A stretch of 64,000 nucleotides of DNA from Mucilaginibacter aquaedulcis (GTDB taxonomy: Bacteria; Bacteroidota; Bacteroidia; Sphingobacteriales; Sphingobacteriaceae). The notes below the pieces were generated by a model. The model did no database searches and was not told the DNA's origin. It saw nothing but the letters and a program-made list of their open reading frames with translations. Shown piece by piece: positions 1-6,988 of the stretch. Numbering within the stretch: the stretch's first letter is position 1; each line of letters begins with the position of its first letter. The position numbers were made by a program, and so were the translations under genes. The stretch spans positions 1,860,001 through 1,924,000 of the forward strand of contig NZ_JAUFPR010000002.1 in NCBI RefSeq assembly GCF_030409325.1, written 5' to 3'.

Positions 1-494
1 CTGACCCGGTTGAAGAGATAAAAAAACTAAACAGTATAAAAACCAATATCCTGTTAGGCGCATATGGCCTGGGAAAAAGCCAGCGGCTTATTAATCTTAT
101 CAGTAATTATGCTCCTCAAAAAAAGATATTGGTACATCATCGCATTATGCCCATTAATGCCATTTATGAAAAAATGGGCTTTAAATTGGGAGCTCACCAA
201 ATATATGGCCGTAAATTAATGAAGGTGCAGGACGAGTTTGTTTACATCGTTCCTCCTTTTACTTTTGATAGTTACATCAGGGCTACCGGGGTTACGCGTC
301 TATTTGCCTCGGGCTGGAAAAATTTGCAGGTGAATCAGAGGGATACACTCTTTATATCAGACCATGTAGATTGGAACGATATTTTAGAAACTATTGCCCG
401 CACCCAGCCCAAACAAATATGGACACTACATGGCGATGGTAAACATTTGAAGAACCATTTTAACAATGATGTTTTTGTAAAGCTGCTAAACTAA
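1..494 (+). CDS. Ligase-associated DNA exonuclease, MBL fold (3' part only)
   Basis: The frame is open from the left edge (codons from base 3) and ends in TAA at 494, so only about 163 C-terminal residues are visible. The pattern GAYGLGKSQR, then a VHH motif, then FASGW and SDHVDW and finally a TLHG near the end matches the C-terminal half of the metallo-beta-lactamase-fold exonucleases that accompany bacterial ATP-dependent DNA ligases. The late Asp-His and His residues would contribute to the metal site. In that family the ligase gene usually lies alongside; here the downstream gene is DUF5522, so a ligase gene would have to be left of the window. The family call is fairly firm; the role in DNA repair is inferred from the family. 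Confidence 0.75.
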   Translation, partial: DPVEEIKKLNSIKTNILLGAYGLGKSQRLINLISNYAPQKKILVHHRIMPINAIYEKMGFKLGAHQIYGRKLMKVQDEFVYIVPPFTFDSYIRATGVTRLFASGWKNLQVNQRDTLFISDHVDWNDILETIARTQPKQIWTLHGDGKHLKNHFNNDVFVKLLN

Positions 495-495
495 A

Positions 496-669
496 ATGTT
501 ACAGGAAGGTGTTGATTACTATATAAATGAAGATGGCAATTTTGTTTTTACAAAAGAGTATCACTTAAAACGTGGTTACTGCTGTAAAAACAAATGCCTG
601 CATTGTCCATGGAATTATGGCAAAAGCGAGCAATCACCACCTAAGCCTGCACCAGATAACAGTAATTAA
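496..669 (+). CDS. DUF5522 small cysteine-rich protein
   Basis: A 57-residue frame starts with ATG one base after the stop of the exonuclease gene and ends in TAA at 669. The centre reads YHLKRGYCCKNKCLHCPW, with four Cys and one His arranged CC-x3-C-x2-C; this is the signature of the DUF5522 family, usually about 50-60 residues. The Cys/His cluster suggests a small metal-binding (zinc or iron-sulfur) protein, but no function is established. Tight spacing to the exonuclease gene suggests co-transcription. The C-terminal tail is Pro/Ser/Asn-rich and probably disordered. Confidence 0.8.
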   Translation: MLQEGVDYYINEDGNFVFTKEYHLKRGYCCKNKCLHCPWNYGKSEQSPPKPAPDNSN

Positions 670-758
670 TGTGAAAATAATGCACCCGGTGTGCACATTA
701 CGTATACCGCAAATTAAAAATAATTAAACATATTTGCATCTTATTGATTGTTACATAT

Positions 759-1208
759 ATGCGGATAGAGGACGAAATACAAAGCACTAACTTTGAAGAT
801 AACTATCATAAAGCGGCGATTAACATATCATATACCGCTGGCTGGTTAAGCAACTACTTTAAAGTATACTTTGATAAGTACAACATTACACAACAGCAGT
901 TTAACATCCTAAGGATATTAAGAGGACAGTACCCTAAACCGGCTACTATTAATTTGCTGAAGGAACGCATGGTTGATAAAATGTCGGATGCTTCGCGCAT
1001 TGTTGACCGGTTGATCCAAAAAGAGCTGGTTTCGCGCTGCACTAATAATAAAGACAGACGGGCTGTTGATATACGTATCAATGACCAGGGTTTAGCCATT
1101 TTATCAAAAATGGATGAGGAATTCAGAGCTAAAGAAATACTCAAGAATAATTTAAGCGAAGATGACGCTGCCATACTCAGCGATTTGCTGGATAAGTTGA
1201 GGGGGTAA
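759..1208 (+). CDS. MarR family transcriptional regulator
   Basis: Encodes about 149 residues, normal for a MarR protein. The open frame runs upstream to a TTG at 744, but the ATG at 759 (MRIEDEIQ) is the more plausible start. The segment from FNILRILRGQYPKPATINLLKERM to MSDASRIVDRLIQKELVSR corresponds to the winged helix-turn-helix, followed by the wing RCTNNKDRRAVDIRIND and a C-terminal dimerisation helix. MarR proteins bind palindromic operators as dimers and are released by small ligands. The gene converges with an aldo/keto reductase, so its target is not evident from context. Family call firm, ligand unknown. Confidence 0.88.
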   Translation: MRIEDEIQSTNFEDNYHKAAINISYTAGWLSNYFKVYFDKYNITQQQFNILRILRGQYPKPATINLLKERMVDKMSDASRIVDRLIQKELVSRCTNNKDRRAVDIRINDQGLAILSKMDEEFRAKEILKNNLSEDDAAILSDLLDKLRG

Positions 1209-1266
1209 CAAAATAACATTCATGTCTGGCTACGCCGACATGAATGCTATGGCTAAAAGTTTTCTT

Positions 1267-2250
1267 CTAAAAATGGCCTCTTATCTTATTGTATATCTCC
1301 TCATTATACAATTTCTTTAATTGCTTGTGAATTTCTTCTGATAAATGCGGGAAATTTGCAGCCTCCACATTGCTGTTAACCTGCCCACTCTTTGACGCAC
1401 CGGGTATTACAGTAGTTACTTCAGGATAATCCAATATCCACCTAATGGCCCATTGCGGCATAAGATTATCGGGCAGTATACCTTTAATTTTTTCGGACAA
1501 CTTTACCCCTTCCCGAAATTCGATGCCTGAAAATGTTTCGCCGGTATTAAAGGCTTCACCATTGGCGTTGTAATTACGATGATCATTTGCAGCAAATTGC
1601 GTTTGAGCATTAAACTTGCCCGATAGCAAGCCGCTGGCTAAAGGTACCCGTACAATAATGGCTACACCTTTTTCTGCGGCCTTGGCAAATACCTCGTCGG
1701 CAACATGTTGCCTGAATAAATTAAAGATGATCTGTAACGATGCTAACCCCTCCTGTTCTAAACAGATCAATGCTTCTTCAGATGTTTCCACGCTGGCTCC
1801 AAAATGGCTTATTAATCCCTGCTGCTGCAAACTGCGTAAATTATCAAACACTTTCCCCGAGCGCATTTCTTCAGTCGGGATACAATGCAACTGCTCCAAA
1901 AACAACTTTGAAATATCCAGGCGTTTCAGCGAATCCTCAACCTGACGTTTCATGATATCGTAAGTGAAGTTTTGCGGCCAGCCATTAGGCTCATCTCCCC
2001 TGCGCCCCAATTTGGTAGCTACATAAACAGGGTGCTCAATGGTTTTCAAAAATTTACCAATTACGGTTTCGCTTACACCCATACCGTATACATCGGCGGT
2101 ATCTAAAAAGTTCCCACCGGCACTGGTATATGTTTTTAATATATTGATGGCATCATCCTCATTCACATTTCCCCAGTCGGCACTGCCCAGCTGCCAAGTA
2201 CCTAATCCAACTTCGGCAATGGCCTTTCCTTTAAAATCTCTATAATTCAT
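1267..2250 (-). CDS. Aldo/keto reductase
   Basis: A 327-residue cytoplasmic NAD(P)H-dependent oxidoreductase of the aldo/keto reductase superfamily. Visible features are the N-terminal barrel start GLGTWQLGSADWG, the catalytic Asp/Tyr region LDTADVYGMG, the Lys-bearing strand VATKLGRR, the later EQLHCIP with the active-site His, and the C-terminal cofactor segment TVIPGASKSGQV. The start ATG at 2250 gives a complete barrel. It is transcribed toward the MarR gene. Substrate cannot be read from sequence; it differs from the second aldo/keto reductase at 39863-40879. Confidence 0.88.
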   Translation of the reverse strand: MNYRDFKGKAIAEVGLGTWQLGSADWGNVNEDDAINILKTYTSAGGNFLDTADVYGMGVSETVIGKFLKTIEHPVYVATKLGRRGDEPNGWPQNFTYDIMKRQVEDSLKRLDISKLFLEQLHCIPTEEMRSGKVFDNLRSLQQQGLISHFGASVETSEEALICLEQEGLASLQIIFNLFRQHVADEVFAKAAEKGVAIIVRVPLASGLLSGKFNAQTQFAANDHRNYNANGEAFNTGETFSGIEFREGVKLSEKIKGILPDNLMPQWAIRWILDYPEVTTVIPGASKSGQVNSNVEAANFPHLSEEIHKQLKKLYNEEIYNKIRGHF

Positions 2251-2367
2251 AACTTGATAATGTGTTATGGTTGTGAAAGTACAAAGCCGCTTTAATGATC
2301 AAAACGGCTTTGCGATAAAAGAATTCTTAACTAAATTTATATTTTGCTTGCTTCACAAGCAGTTCAG

Positions 2368-2772
2368 TTAACTGCCAAGTTCTAATATGCGGTCAAACTC
2401 TTCACGTTTTAGGCCCATTACTGACAACCGACCCTGTTTAACCAGGCCAATATCCTTTAGTTGTTCATCGGCCTTAATTACCTCCAGTGTTACCGATTTT
2501 TTAAGTGTTTCAACCGGCGACAGATCAACCACAACCCAGTTTGGATCTTGCGTGGTTGGGTCCTGGTAAGCTTCCTTTACTACTTTGGCAATACCAACCA
2601 CTTCTTTACCCTCATTACTATGGTAAAACAATACCAGATCGCCTTCTTTCATTTCTCTGAGGTTATTGCGGGCCTGGTAATTACGGACGCCATCCCAAAA
2701 AGTACGGCCATCTTTGTTAAACTTTTCCCAACTGTATTTAAATGGTTCTGATTTTACTAACCAATACTGCAT
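2368..2772 (-). CDS. EVE domain-containing protein
   Basis: A 134-residue single-domain protein beginning MQYWLVKSEP, followed by WDGVRNYQARNN and a basic, aromatic core; this is the standard EVE-domain pattern (PUA-like fold, thymocyte nuclear protein 1 type). EVE domains bind modified bases in nucleic acids. Length matches stand-alone bacterial EVE proteins. No restriction or modification genes are adjacent, so a defence role is not suggested here. The gene stands alone between the aldo/keto reductase and a secreted hypothetical protein. Confidence 0.88.
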   Translation of the reverse strand: MQYWLVKSEPFKYSWEKFNKDGRTFWDGVRNYQARNNLREMKEGDLVLFYHSNEGKEVVGIAKVVKEAYQDPTTQDPNWVVVDLSPVETLKKSVTLEVIKADEQLKDIGLVKQGRLSVMGLKREEFDRILELGS

Positions 2773-2831
2773 AAGCTAATTCTGAATATTAATATTTAGT
2801 GTGCAAAGATGTTAAAAAACAGTGCTGAAAC

Positions 2832-3215
2832 CTATAACTCAACCTGTATTTCTTTCCAGTCAATAGCACCTTGTATGTCTATCAAACAGGTTTTACTGTT
2901 CAATATTCCGGTTACTGTTTTAAATGTTCCGCTGGCATACAATTTACCATTCATCTCTTTCAATTCCTTAACAACTACTATCTCATTGGCATAACCTGCA
3001 GATAATTGATTGTTTATAAGGTTTGAATAAGCAAATACAAAACCCTTATCCGGTTTGGCCCCATAAAGTAGTTTTAGCTCCATGTTGATATAAATTTTAT
3101 GGCCCTGGTATGTTACTGCATCTTTATTTGCACTAAATACGGGCGAAGCTGTTTGAGCAGATGCCAGTGTACTGATACCGGCTATCAAAATGACTAAAAG
3201 GATCAATTTTTTCAT
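2832..3215 (-). CDS. Secreted hypothetical protein
   Basis: A 127-residue protein with a clear signal peptide (MKKLILLVILIAGISTLASA, cleavage near AQ at residue 21). The mature part of about 105 residues looks beta-rich, with alternating hydrophobic strands and only one Cys near the C-terminus. I do not recognise a family. The ATG at 3215 is supported by the signal peptide directly after it. It probably acts in the periplasm or outside the cell. Confidence 0.65.
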   Translation of the reverse strand: MKKLILLVILIAGISTLASAQTASPVFSANKDAVTYQGHKIYINMELKLLYGAKPDKGFVFAYSNLINNQLSAGYANEIVVVKELKEMNGKLYASGTFKTVTGILNSKTCLIDIQGAIDWKEIQVEL

Positions 3216-3308
3216 TCTTGTGTTTTTTTGTCTAAATTATAGTAAAAACCGGTTAATGGTTAGTGCTGCCGGTTAAGTGATTGTCATAATTATCTTATTA
3301 TCATTTTG

Positions 3309-3401
3309 AATTTCTGGTTTAAACATACCGATTTTGCAAAAGGAGGCGAACTGGCTTTATGGCTCGGCCCTAATCCCAATAAACAATGGGGTATAAAATA
3401 A
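3309..3401 (+). pseudogene. Remnant of a GH92 mannosidase C-terminus
   Basis: A short plus-strand frame ending in TAA at 3399-3401 reads NFWFKHTDFAKGGELALWLG then PNPNKQWGIK. The order His-Asp, then GGE, then a strand ending in G, then PN-x2-WG, matches the extreme C-terminus of GH92 alpha-mannosidases. The intact GH92 in this window ends with the similar ISHADILNGGEITFYMG. Upstream the frame stays open only briefly with no plausible start, so just the last 30 or so codons of a lost gene appear to survive. The strong hairpin immediately downstream fits an old 3' end. The stretch is short, so the family call is moderate. Confidence 0.5.
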
Positions 3402-3415
3402 ATTCACCTAAAACA

Positions 3416-3448
3416 AAAATCCCCGGCAACAGGCGTTACGGGGATTTT
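3416..3448. terminator. Bidirectional intrinsic terminator
   Basis: Perfect 10-bp stem AAAATCCCCG / CGGGGATTTT around a 13-base loop. The terminal A and T runs would give a U tract on either strand. It lies just past the GH92 remnant on the plus strand and past the stop of the SnoaL-like gene (3474) on the minus strand. Confidence 0.8.
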
Positions 3449-3473
3449 AAGTTTACAATTGGAGTGTCTTAAT

Positions 3474-3839
3474 TTATGCTTGCATGCTGTAATGAAATCT
3501 TTCTGATATAATTCTTCCGTCTTCAGTTTCATAAACACATATTTCGTTCATGGTATCCCTGCCCATTCCTTTGTAGGTTACATCAATATCCATGGCACAG
3601 GCAAAAAAATCCCCGGTTACAATAGGGTCTGATATTATAACACTATGAATCTCCTCTACCATATCAAACCAAAGCTTATTTTTATTAATTACTGCGGCTT
3701 TACCTTCCGTCACTTCCATATCCGAGCCTTTTGGCTCGTGGCTAATAATGTCATCGGCATAAAGCTCATCTATGGCTTCAACATTTTTGCCTTCCCGGCA
3801 AAGCTGTATCAATTTATTGGCTACATCCTGCGTGTTCAT
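3474..3839 (-). CDS. SnoaL-like / NTF2-fold protein
   Basis: A 121-residue protein without signal peptide. The start MNTQDVANKLIQLCREGKN, then YADDIISHEP, a central acidic strand and the C-terminal ISERFHYSMQ are typical of the small SnoaL-like NTF2-fold family (cone-shaped alpha+beta barrel). Such proteins act as isomerases, cyclases or ligand binders; nothing here fixes a reaction. It is monocistronic, flanked by the terminator at 3416-3448 downstream and by the divergently oriented GH20 gene upstream. Confidence 0.75.
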   Translation of the reverse strand: MNTQDVANKLIQLCREGKNVEAIDELYADDIISHEPKGSDMEVTEGKAAVINKNKLWFDMVEEIHSVIISDPIVTGDFFACAMDIDVTYKGMGRDTMNEICVYETEDGRIISERFHYSMQA

Positions 3840-4067
3840 AATTGGGAATTTAATGGTTATTGCTTCTCTTAAAGTTATTGATAAATTGCTCTATAACATA
3901 ACACTGCATTTCATATTTAGATTAACATTTTTTCAATTTTGTTGTCACAGCAATACTTCTCCGGTCATTGTCAATTATTTGTTACATGAACCAATATCAT
4001 GTAGGTTAAATTATTATAAAGTATTTTAGCAGAAAGCAATCCGGTTTAACCACCACTTACCCTCATC

Positions 4068-6401
4068 ATGAATAAACATTATTTCTTACAAACCAAAACC
4101 CTTTTAGCTACTGTATGTGCCCTGCTATTATGTACATTCAGCATCAAAGCCCAAACAACCACAGATGATCCTCATTATGGCATTATCCCCGCTCCCGCTT
4201 CTATAACAAAAGCCCAAGGCAACTTTGTGTTTAGCCAGCTAACACAGATAAAAGCCGATAATATTAAGGACCGGAACGTTGTTTTCCTGAAAGATTTTCT
4301 TTTAAACAACAGGCACTTCAACAACAAACTATCCAAATACAATCCTAAAATAAAATCAAGCAAGGGCACTACTCTGATCCTTACTGCTAAAGGATCGGCA
4401 ACGCTGCCTAAAGAAGGTTACAAGCTAACCATAACCCCACGCAGGATAACCCTTGTGGGTAAAGATGCTGGCTTGTTTTATGGCATCCAAACGCTGATGC
4501 AACTGTTCCCGGTTGAGGTTTCAGGTACCGAAAAATTACCATGCATTACCATTGAGGATAGCCCAAGGTTTGGTTATCGTGGTATGATGCTGGATGTATC
4601 GCGGCACTTTTTTACCGTGCCTCAGGTTAAAAAGGTTATTGAGCTGATGGCTGCTTACAAACTCAACAATTTTCACTGGCATTTGGTTGATGGTCAAGGC
4701 TGGCGCATCGAGATCAAAAAATATCCTAAACTAACACAGGTGGGAGCTTATCGCATGCAAACCATGTATGGCAACAACCGCGACTGGCCCGACTCACTTT
4801 CTTACGGTGGTTATTACACCCAGGATGATATTCGCGATGTGGTAAAGTTTGCCGCAGCACGTTACATCAACGTGATACCTGAAATTGAAATGCCTGCACA
4901 TTCTGAAGCAGCATTAAGGGCTTACCCTGAATTGAGATGTGAACTCCCGGCCGATAGTAAAGTGCCGGCAAGAGAAGTAAATAACATCTACTGTCCTACT
5001 CCCGAAACATTTACTTTCCTCGAGAATGTACTGACCGAAGTAATGGAACTTTTCCCGAGCAAATTCATTCATATTGGCGGCGATGAAGCCAATAAAGAAC
5101 CCTGGAAAGCATCGGCATTTTGCCAGAATTTAATTAAGGAAAAAGGCCTGAAGGATGAACACGAACTGCAAAGCTATTTTATACAAACAATAGAAAAATT
5201 CCTGAACTCCAAAGGCCGCAGCATTATTGGCTGGGATGAGATATTGGAAGGTGGTCTTGCTCCAAATGCCACCGTAATGAGCTGGACCGGCGAAGATGGT
5301 GGGATTGCCGCGGCACGTCAGAAACACAACGTGATCATGACACCGCAAACAACAGGTAACTATTTTGACCACTACCAAAGCGGCTCGCGGCAGGAACCTG
5401 TTTCGTTTGGCAGGTATGCTGCCCTGGATGAAACCTATAATTACGATCCGGTATCTAAAGAACTGACTCCCGATGAACAGAAGTATGTAATTGGTACACA
5501 AGGCAACCTGTGGACAGAATATGTACCAACCGTAGCCAAATTGCAATACCAGATTATGCCGCGCCTGTTTGCCCTGTCGGAAGTAGCCTGGAGCAAACCA
5601 GAGAATAAGGACTATACCAATTTTTCTGAAGTAAGACTGGCTAAACATTTTGAAAGACTGGAAAACCTCCATTATAATTACCGGGTGCCAACCGCGCTTA
5701 CGGTTATTGATACCATGGTTTTTGGTGACAAATTTACTTTTGCACCTAAATCGGTAGTACCGGACGCTAAAATTTATATTACCTACAATGGCCGCGACCC
5801 ACTCGATACCGATTGGGAGTACACATCGCCGGTTACTATTACAGTTCCGCCTAATGAAAAACGAGAGTTCAAAACAAGGGTAATCACCCCATCGGGCCGC
5901 CGCAGTATAGCCACTCGTATCCTGATGTATAACAGGGGGCTTATACCAGCAGCTAACTATACTGCTAACAAAGTCGGACTAACCTGCAAACTTGTTAAAA
6001 GCAAATTTACAGCACCCGACCAGCTTGATTATGCAGTTGCAACTGTAAAAGATTCTGTAGTTGCTGATAAACTTAGTGCCGAAGCTTTGAAAAAGGAAAA
6101 CCCCAATTTCGGACTATTATTCAACGGATATATTAGCATTCCGGCTGATGGAGCTTATAATTTTTCGCAAGCCTCTTACACCGATACTGAAGTATTTATT
6201 GATGGCGAGAAAATAACCGAGGCTGAGCCTGCCATGCCGCTGGCTAAAGGCTTTCACAAAATAAAAGTGAAATACATTTATAACGTTCCTGCACCTATAC
6301 CTGGCCAATACAGGGTAAGGCAAACTCCGCTACGTGTTTTCATGAGCGCTCCCGGAACTGTTGGTAAAAAAGAAATAGACCCCGCTACATTGTTTAATTA
6401 A
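4068..6401 (+). CDS. GH20 beta-N-acetylhexosaminidase
   Basis: A 777-residue secreted enzyme removing terminal beta-GlcNAc or GalNAc. A signal peptide (cleavage near residue 29, after KAQ) is followed by the GH20 N-terminal domain (YGIIPAPASI onward) and the TIM barrel with RGMMLDVSRHF, HWHLVDGQGWRIEI and the catalytic pair Asp339-Glu340 in HIGGDEANKEPW. In this family the Glu is the acid and the Asp orients the substrate acetamido group. Residues about 560-630 form the chitobiase/hexosaminidase C-terminal beta domain, and a PA14-like segment (GYISIPADGAYNF, VFIDGEKI) ends the protein. It sits beside GH38, GH92 and GH29 genes, consistent with trimming of N-glycans. Confidence 0.93.
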   Translation: MNKHYFLQTKTLLATVCALLLCTFSIKAQTTTDDPHYGIIPAPASITKAQGNFVFSQLTQIKADNIKDRNVVFLKDFLLNNRHFNNKLSKYNPKIKSSKGTTLILTAKGSATLPKEGYKLTITPRRITLVGKDAGLFYGIQTLMQLFPVEVSGTEKLPCITIEDSPRFGYRGMMLDVSRHFFTVPQVKKVIELMAAYKLNNFHWHLVDGQGWRIEIKKYPKLTQVGAYRMQTMYGNNRDWPDSLSYGGYYTQDDIRDVVKFAAARYINVIPEIEMPAHSEAALRAYPELRCELPADSKVPAREVNNIYCPTPETFTFLENVLTEVMELFPSKFIHIGGDEANKEPWKASAFCQNLIKEKGLKDEHELQSYFIQTIEKFLNSKGRSIIGWDEILEGGLAPNATVMSWTGEDGGIAAARQKHNVIMTPQTTGNYFDHYQSGSRQEPVSFGRYAALDETYNYDPVSKELTPDEQKYVIGTQGNLWTEYVPTVAKLQYQIMPRLFALSEVAWSKPENKDYTNFSEVRLAKHFERLENLHYNYRVPTALTVIDTMVFGDKFTFAPKSVVPDAKIYITYNGRDPLDTDWEYTSPVTITVPPNEKREFKTRVITPSGRRSIATRILMYNRGLIPAANYTANKVGLTCKLVKSKFTAPDQLDYAVATVKDSVVADKLSAEALKKENPNFGLLFNGYISIPADGAYNFSQASYTDTEVFIDGEKITEAEPAMPLAKGFHKIKVKYIYNVPAPIPGQYRVRQTPLRVFMSAPGTVGKKEIDPATLFN

Positions 6402-6415
6402 AAATCAAACTGCTA

Positions 6416-6457
6416 AACAACAAAGCCCGTTATATCACTATAACGGGCTTTGTTGTT
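6416..6457 (+). terminator. Strong intrinsic terminator after GH20
   Basis: A 19-bp perfect stem (arms 6416-6434 and 6439-6457) with a 4-base loop, GC core AAAGCCCG/CGGGCTTT, begins 14 bases after the GH20 stop codon. It ends the GH20 transcript. Confidence 0.88.
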
Positions 6458-6511
6458 CATAGCTCTATGTTCCTCAATATATTTTATAGTAATTAATAAA
6501 TAAGTATAAAT

Positions 6512-6543
6512 AAAAAAAGAGCTAACCATTTTCGGTTAGCTCT
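6512..6543 (-). terminator. Intrinsic terminator for a short minus-strand transcript
   Basis: On the minus strand, AGAGCTAACC pairs with GGTTAGCTCT (10 bp, 6-base loop) and is followed by a run of T (A run at 6512-6517 on the plus strand). No annotated long gene on the minus strand ends here; the only candidate is the 27-codon frame at 6588-6671. Confidence 0.8.
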
Positions 6544-6587
6544 CTCTCACTTTAACAAATTAACAAACTTCCCTAATCAGGGATATC

Positions 6588-6671
6588 TTAACATTCGTCT
6601 TCACTGGTATTATCTGCTATAAAAAAGCCAAAAGCCGAACTTCCTAATAATGCGATCAATAAGACTATCAT
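6588..6671 (-). CDS. Putative 27-residue membrane peptide
   Basis: ATG at 6671 opens a 27-residue frame: MIVLLIALLGSSAFGFF followed by IADNTSEDEC, stop TAA at 6588. It has one hydrophobic helix long enough to enter a membrane and an acidic C-terminus ending in Cys. About 45 bases after the stop lies a strong minus-strand intrinsic terminator, which implies a dedicated short transcript here. No homologue is recognised. An alternative is that the transcript is a small RNA and the frame is fortuitous. Confidence 0.45.
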   Translation of the reverse strand: MIVLLIALLGSSAFGFFIADNTSEDEC

Positions 6672-6909
6672 AATGTTTAGTTTTAGGTAGGTAATTAACT
6701 CTTAATTAACTACAAAGCATATTTACAATGGTTTTAATAATTGTCATTATCACATTTTCAGCAATAAAACAGCTTATATATTGCAGATTAACACATTCAT
6801 AGCCTTAATTATTAAGAAAATTGAATCTTTATTTTCCTTTTAATGATTGTTCATTTATGATATGCTTTTATTAAGCCTCATACTACAGTATTAATAATTG
6901 GGTTTTAGC

Positions 6910-6940
6910 TTGAATAATCCACTTTGAAAGTATATGTTTG
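6910..6940 (+). promoter_or_regulatory. Bacteroidota-type promoter of the GH38 gene
   Basis: TTG at 6910-6912 is followed after 20 bases by TATGTTTG at 6933-6940, matching the Bacteroidota housekeeping pattern of a TTG-containing -33 element and TAnnTTTG at -7. The predicted transcript would start near 6946, about 40 bases before the GH38 start. The rest of the 6402-6988 interval holds the two terminators and the small peptide; nothing else was recognised. Confidence 0.5.
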
Positions 6941-6988
6941 TACATACTAACATATAAAACTGTAGCCATAATTATTTGAAATTTAAGG

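Noticed and set aside
744..758. Upstream TTG start for the MarR gene
   Set aside because: The ATG at 759 gives a complete family protein; the five extra codons add nothing recognisable.
5130..5672. 180-codon open frame on the minus strand inside GH20
   Set aside because: It lies entirely antisense to the well-supported GH20 catalytic domain and has no recognisable domain; it is a shadow frame.
6690..6720. Possible TAnnTTTG promoter for the 27-residue peptide on the minus strand
   Set aside because: The sequence reads TATGCTTTG, one base too long for the consensus, and no -33 element could be placed.
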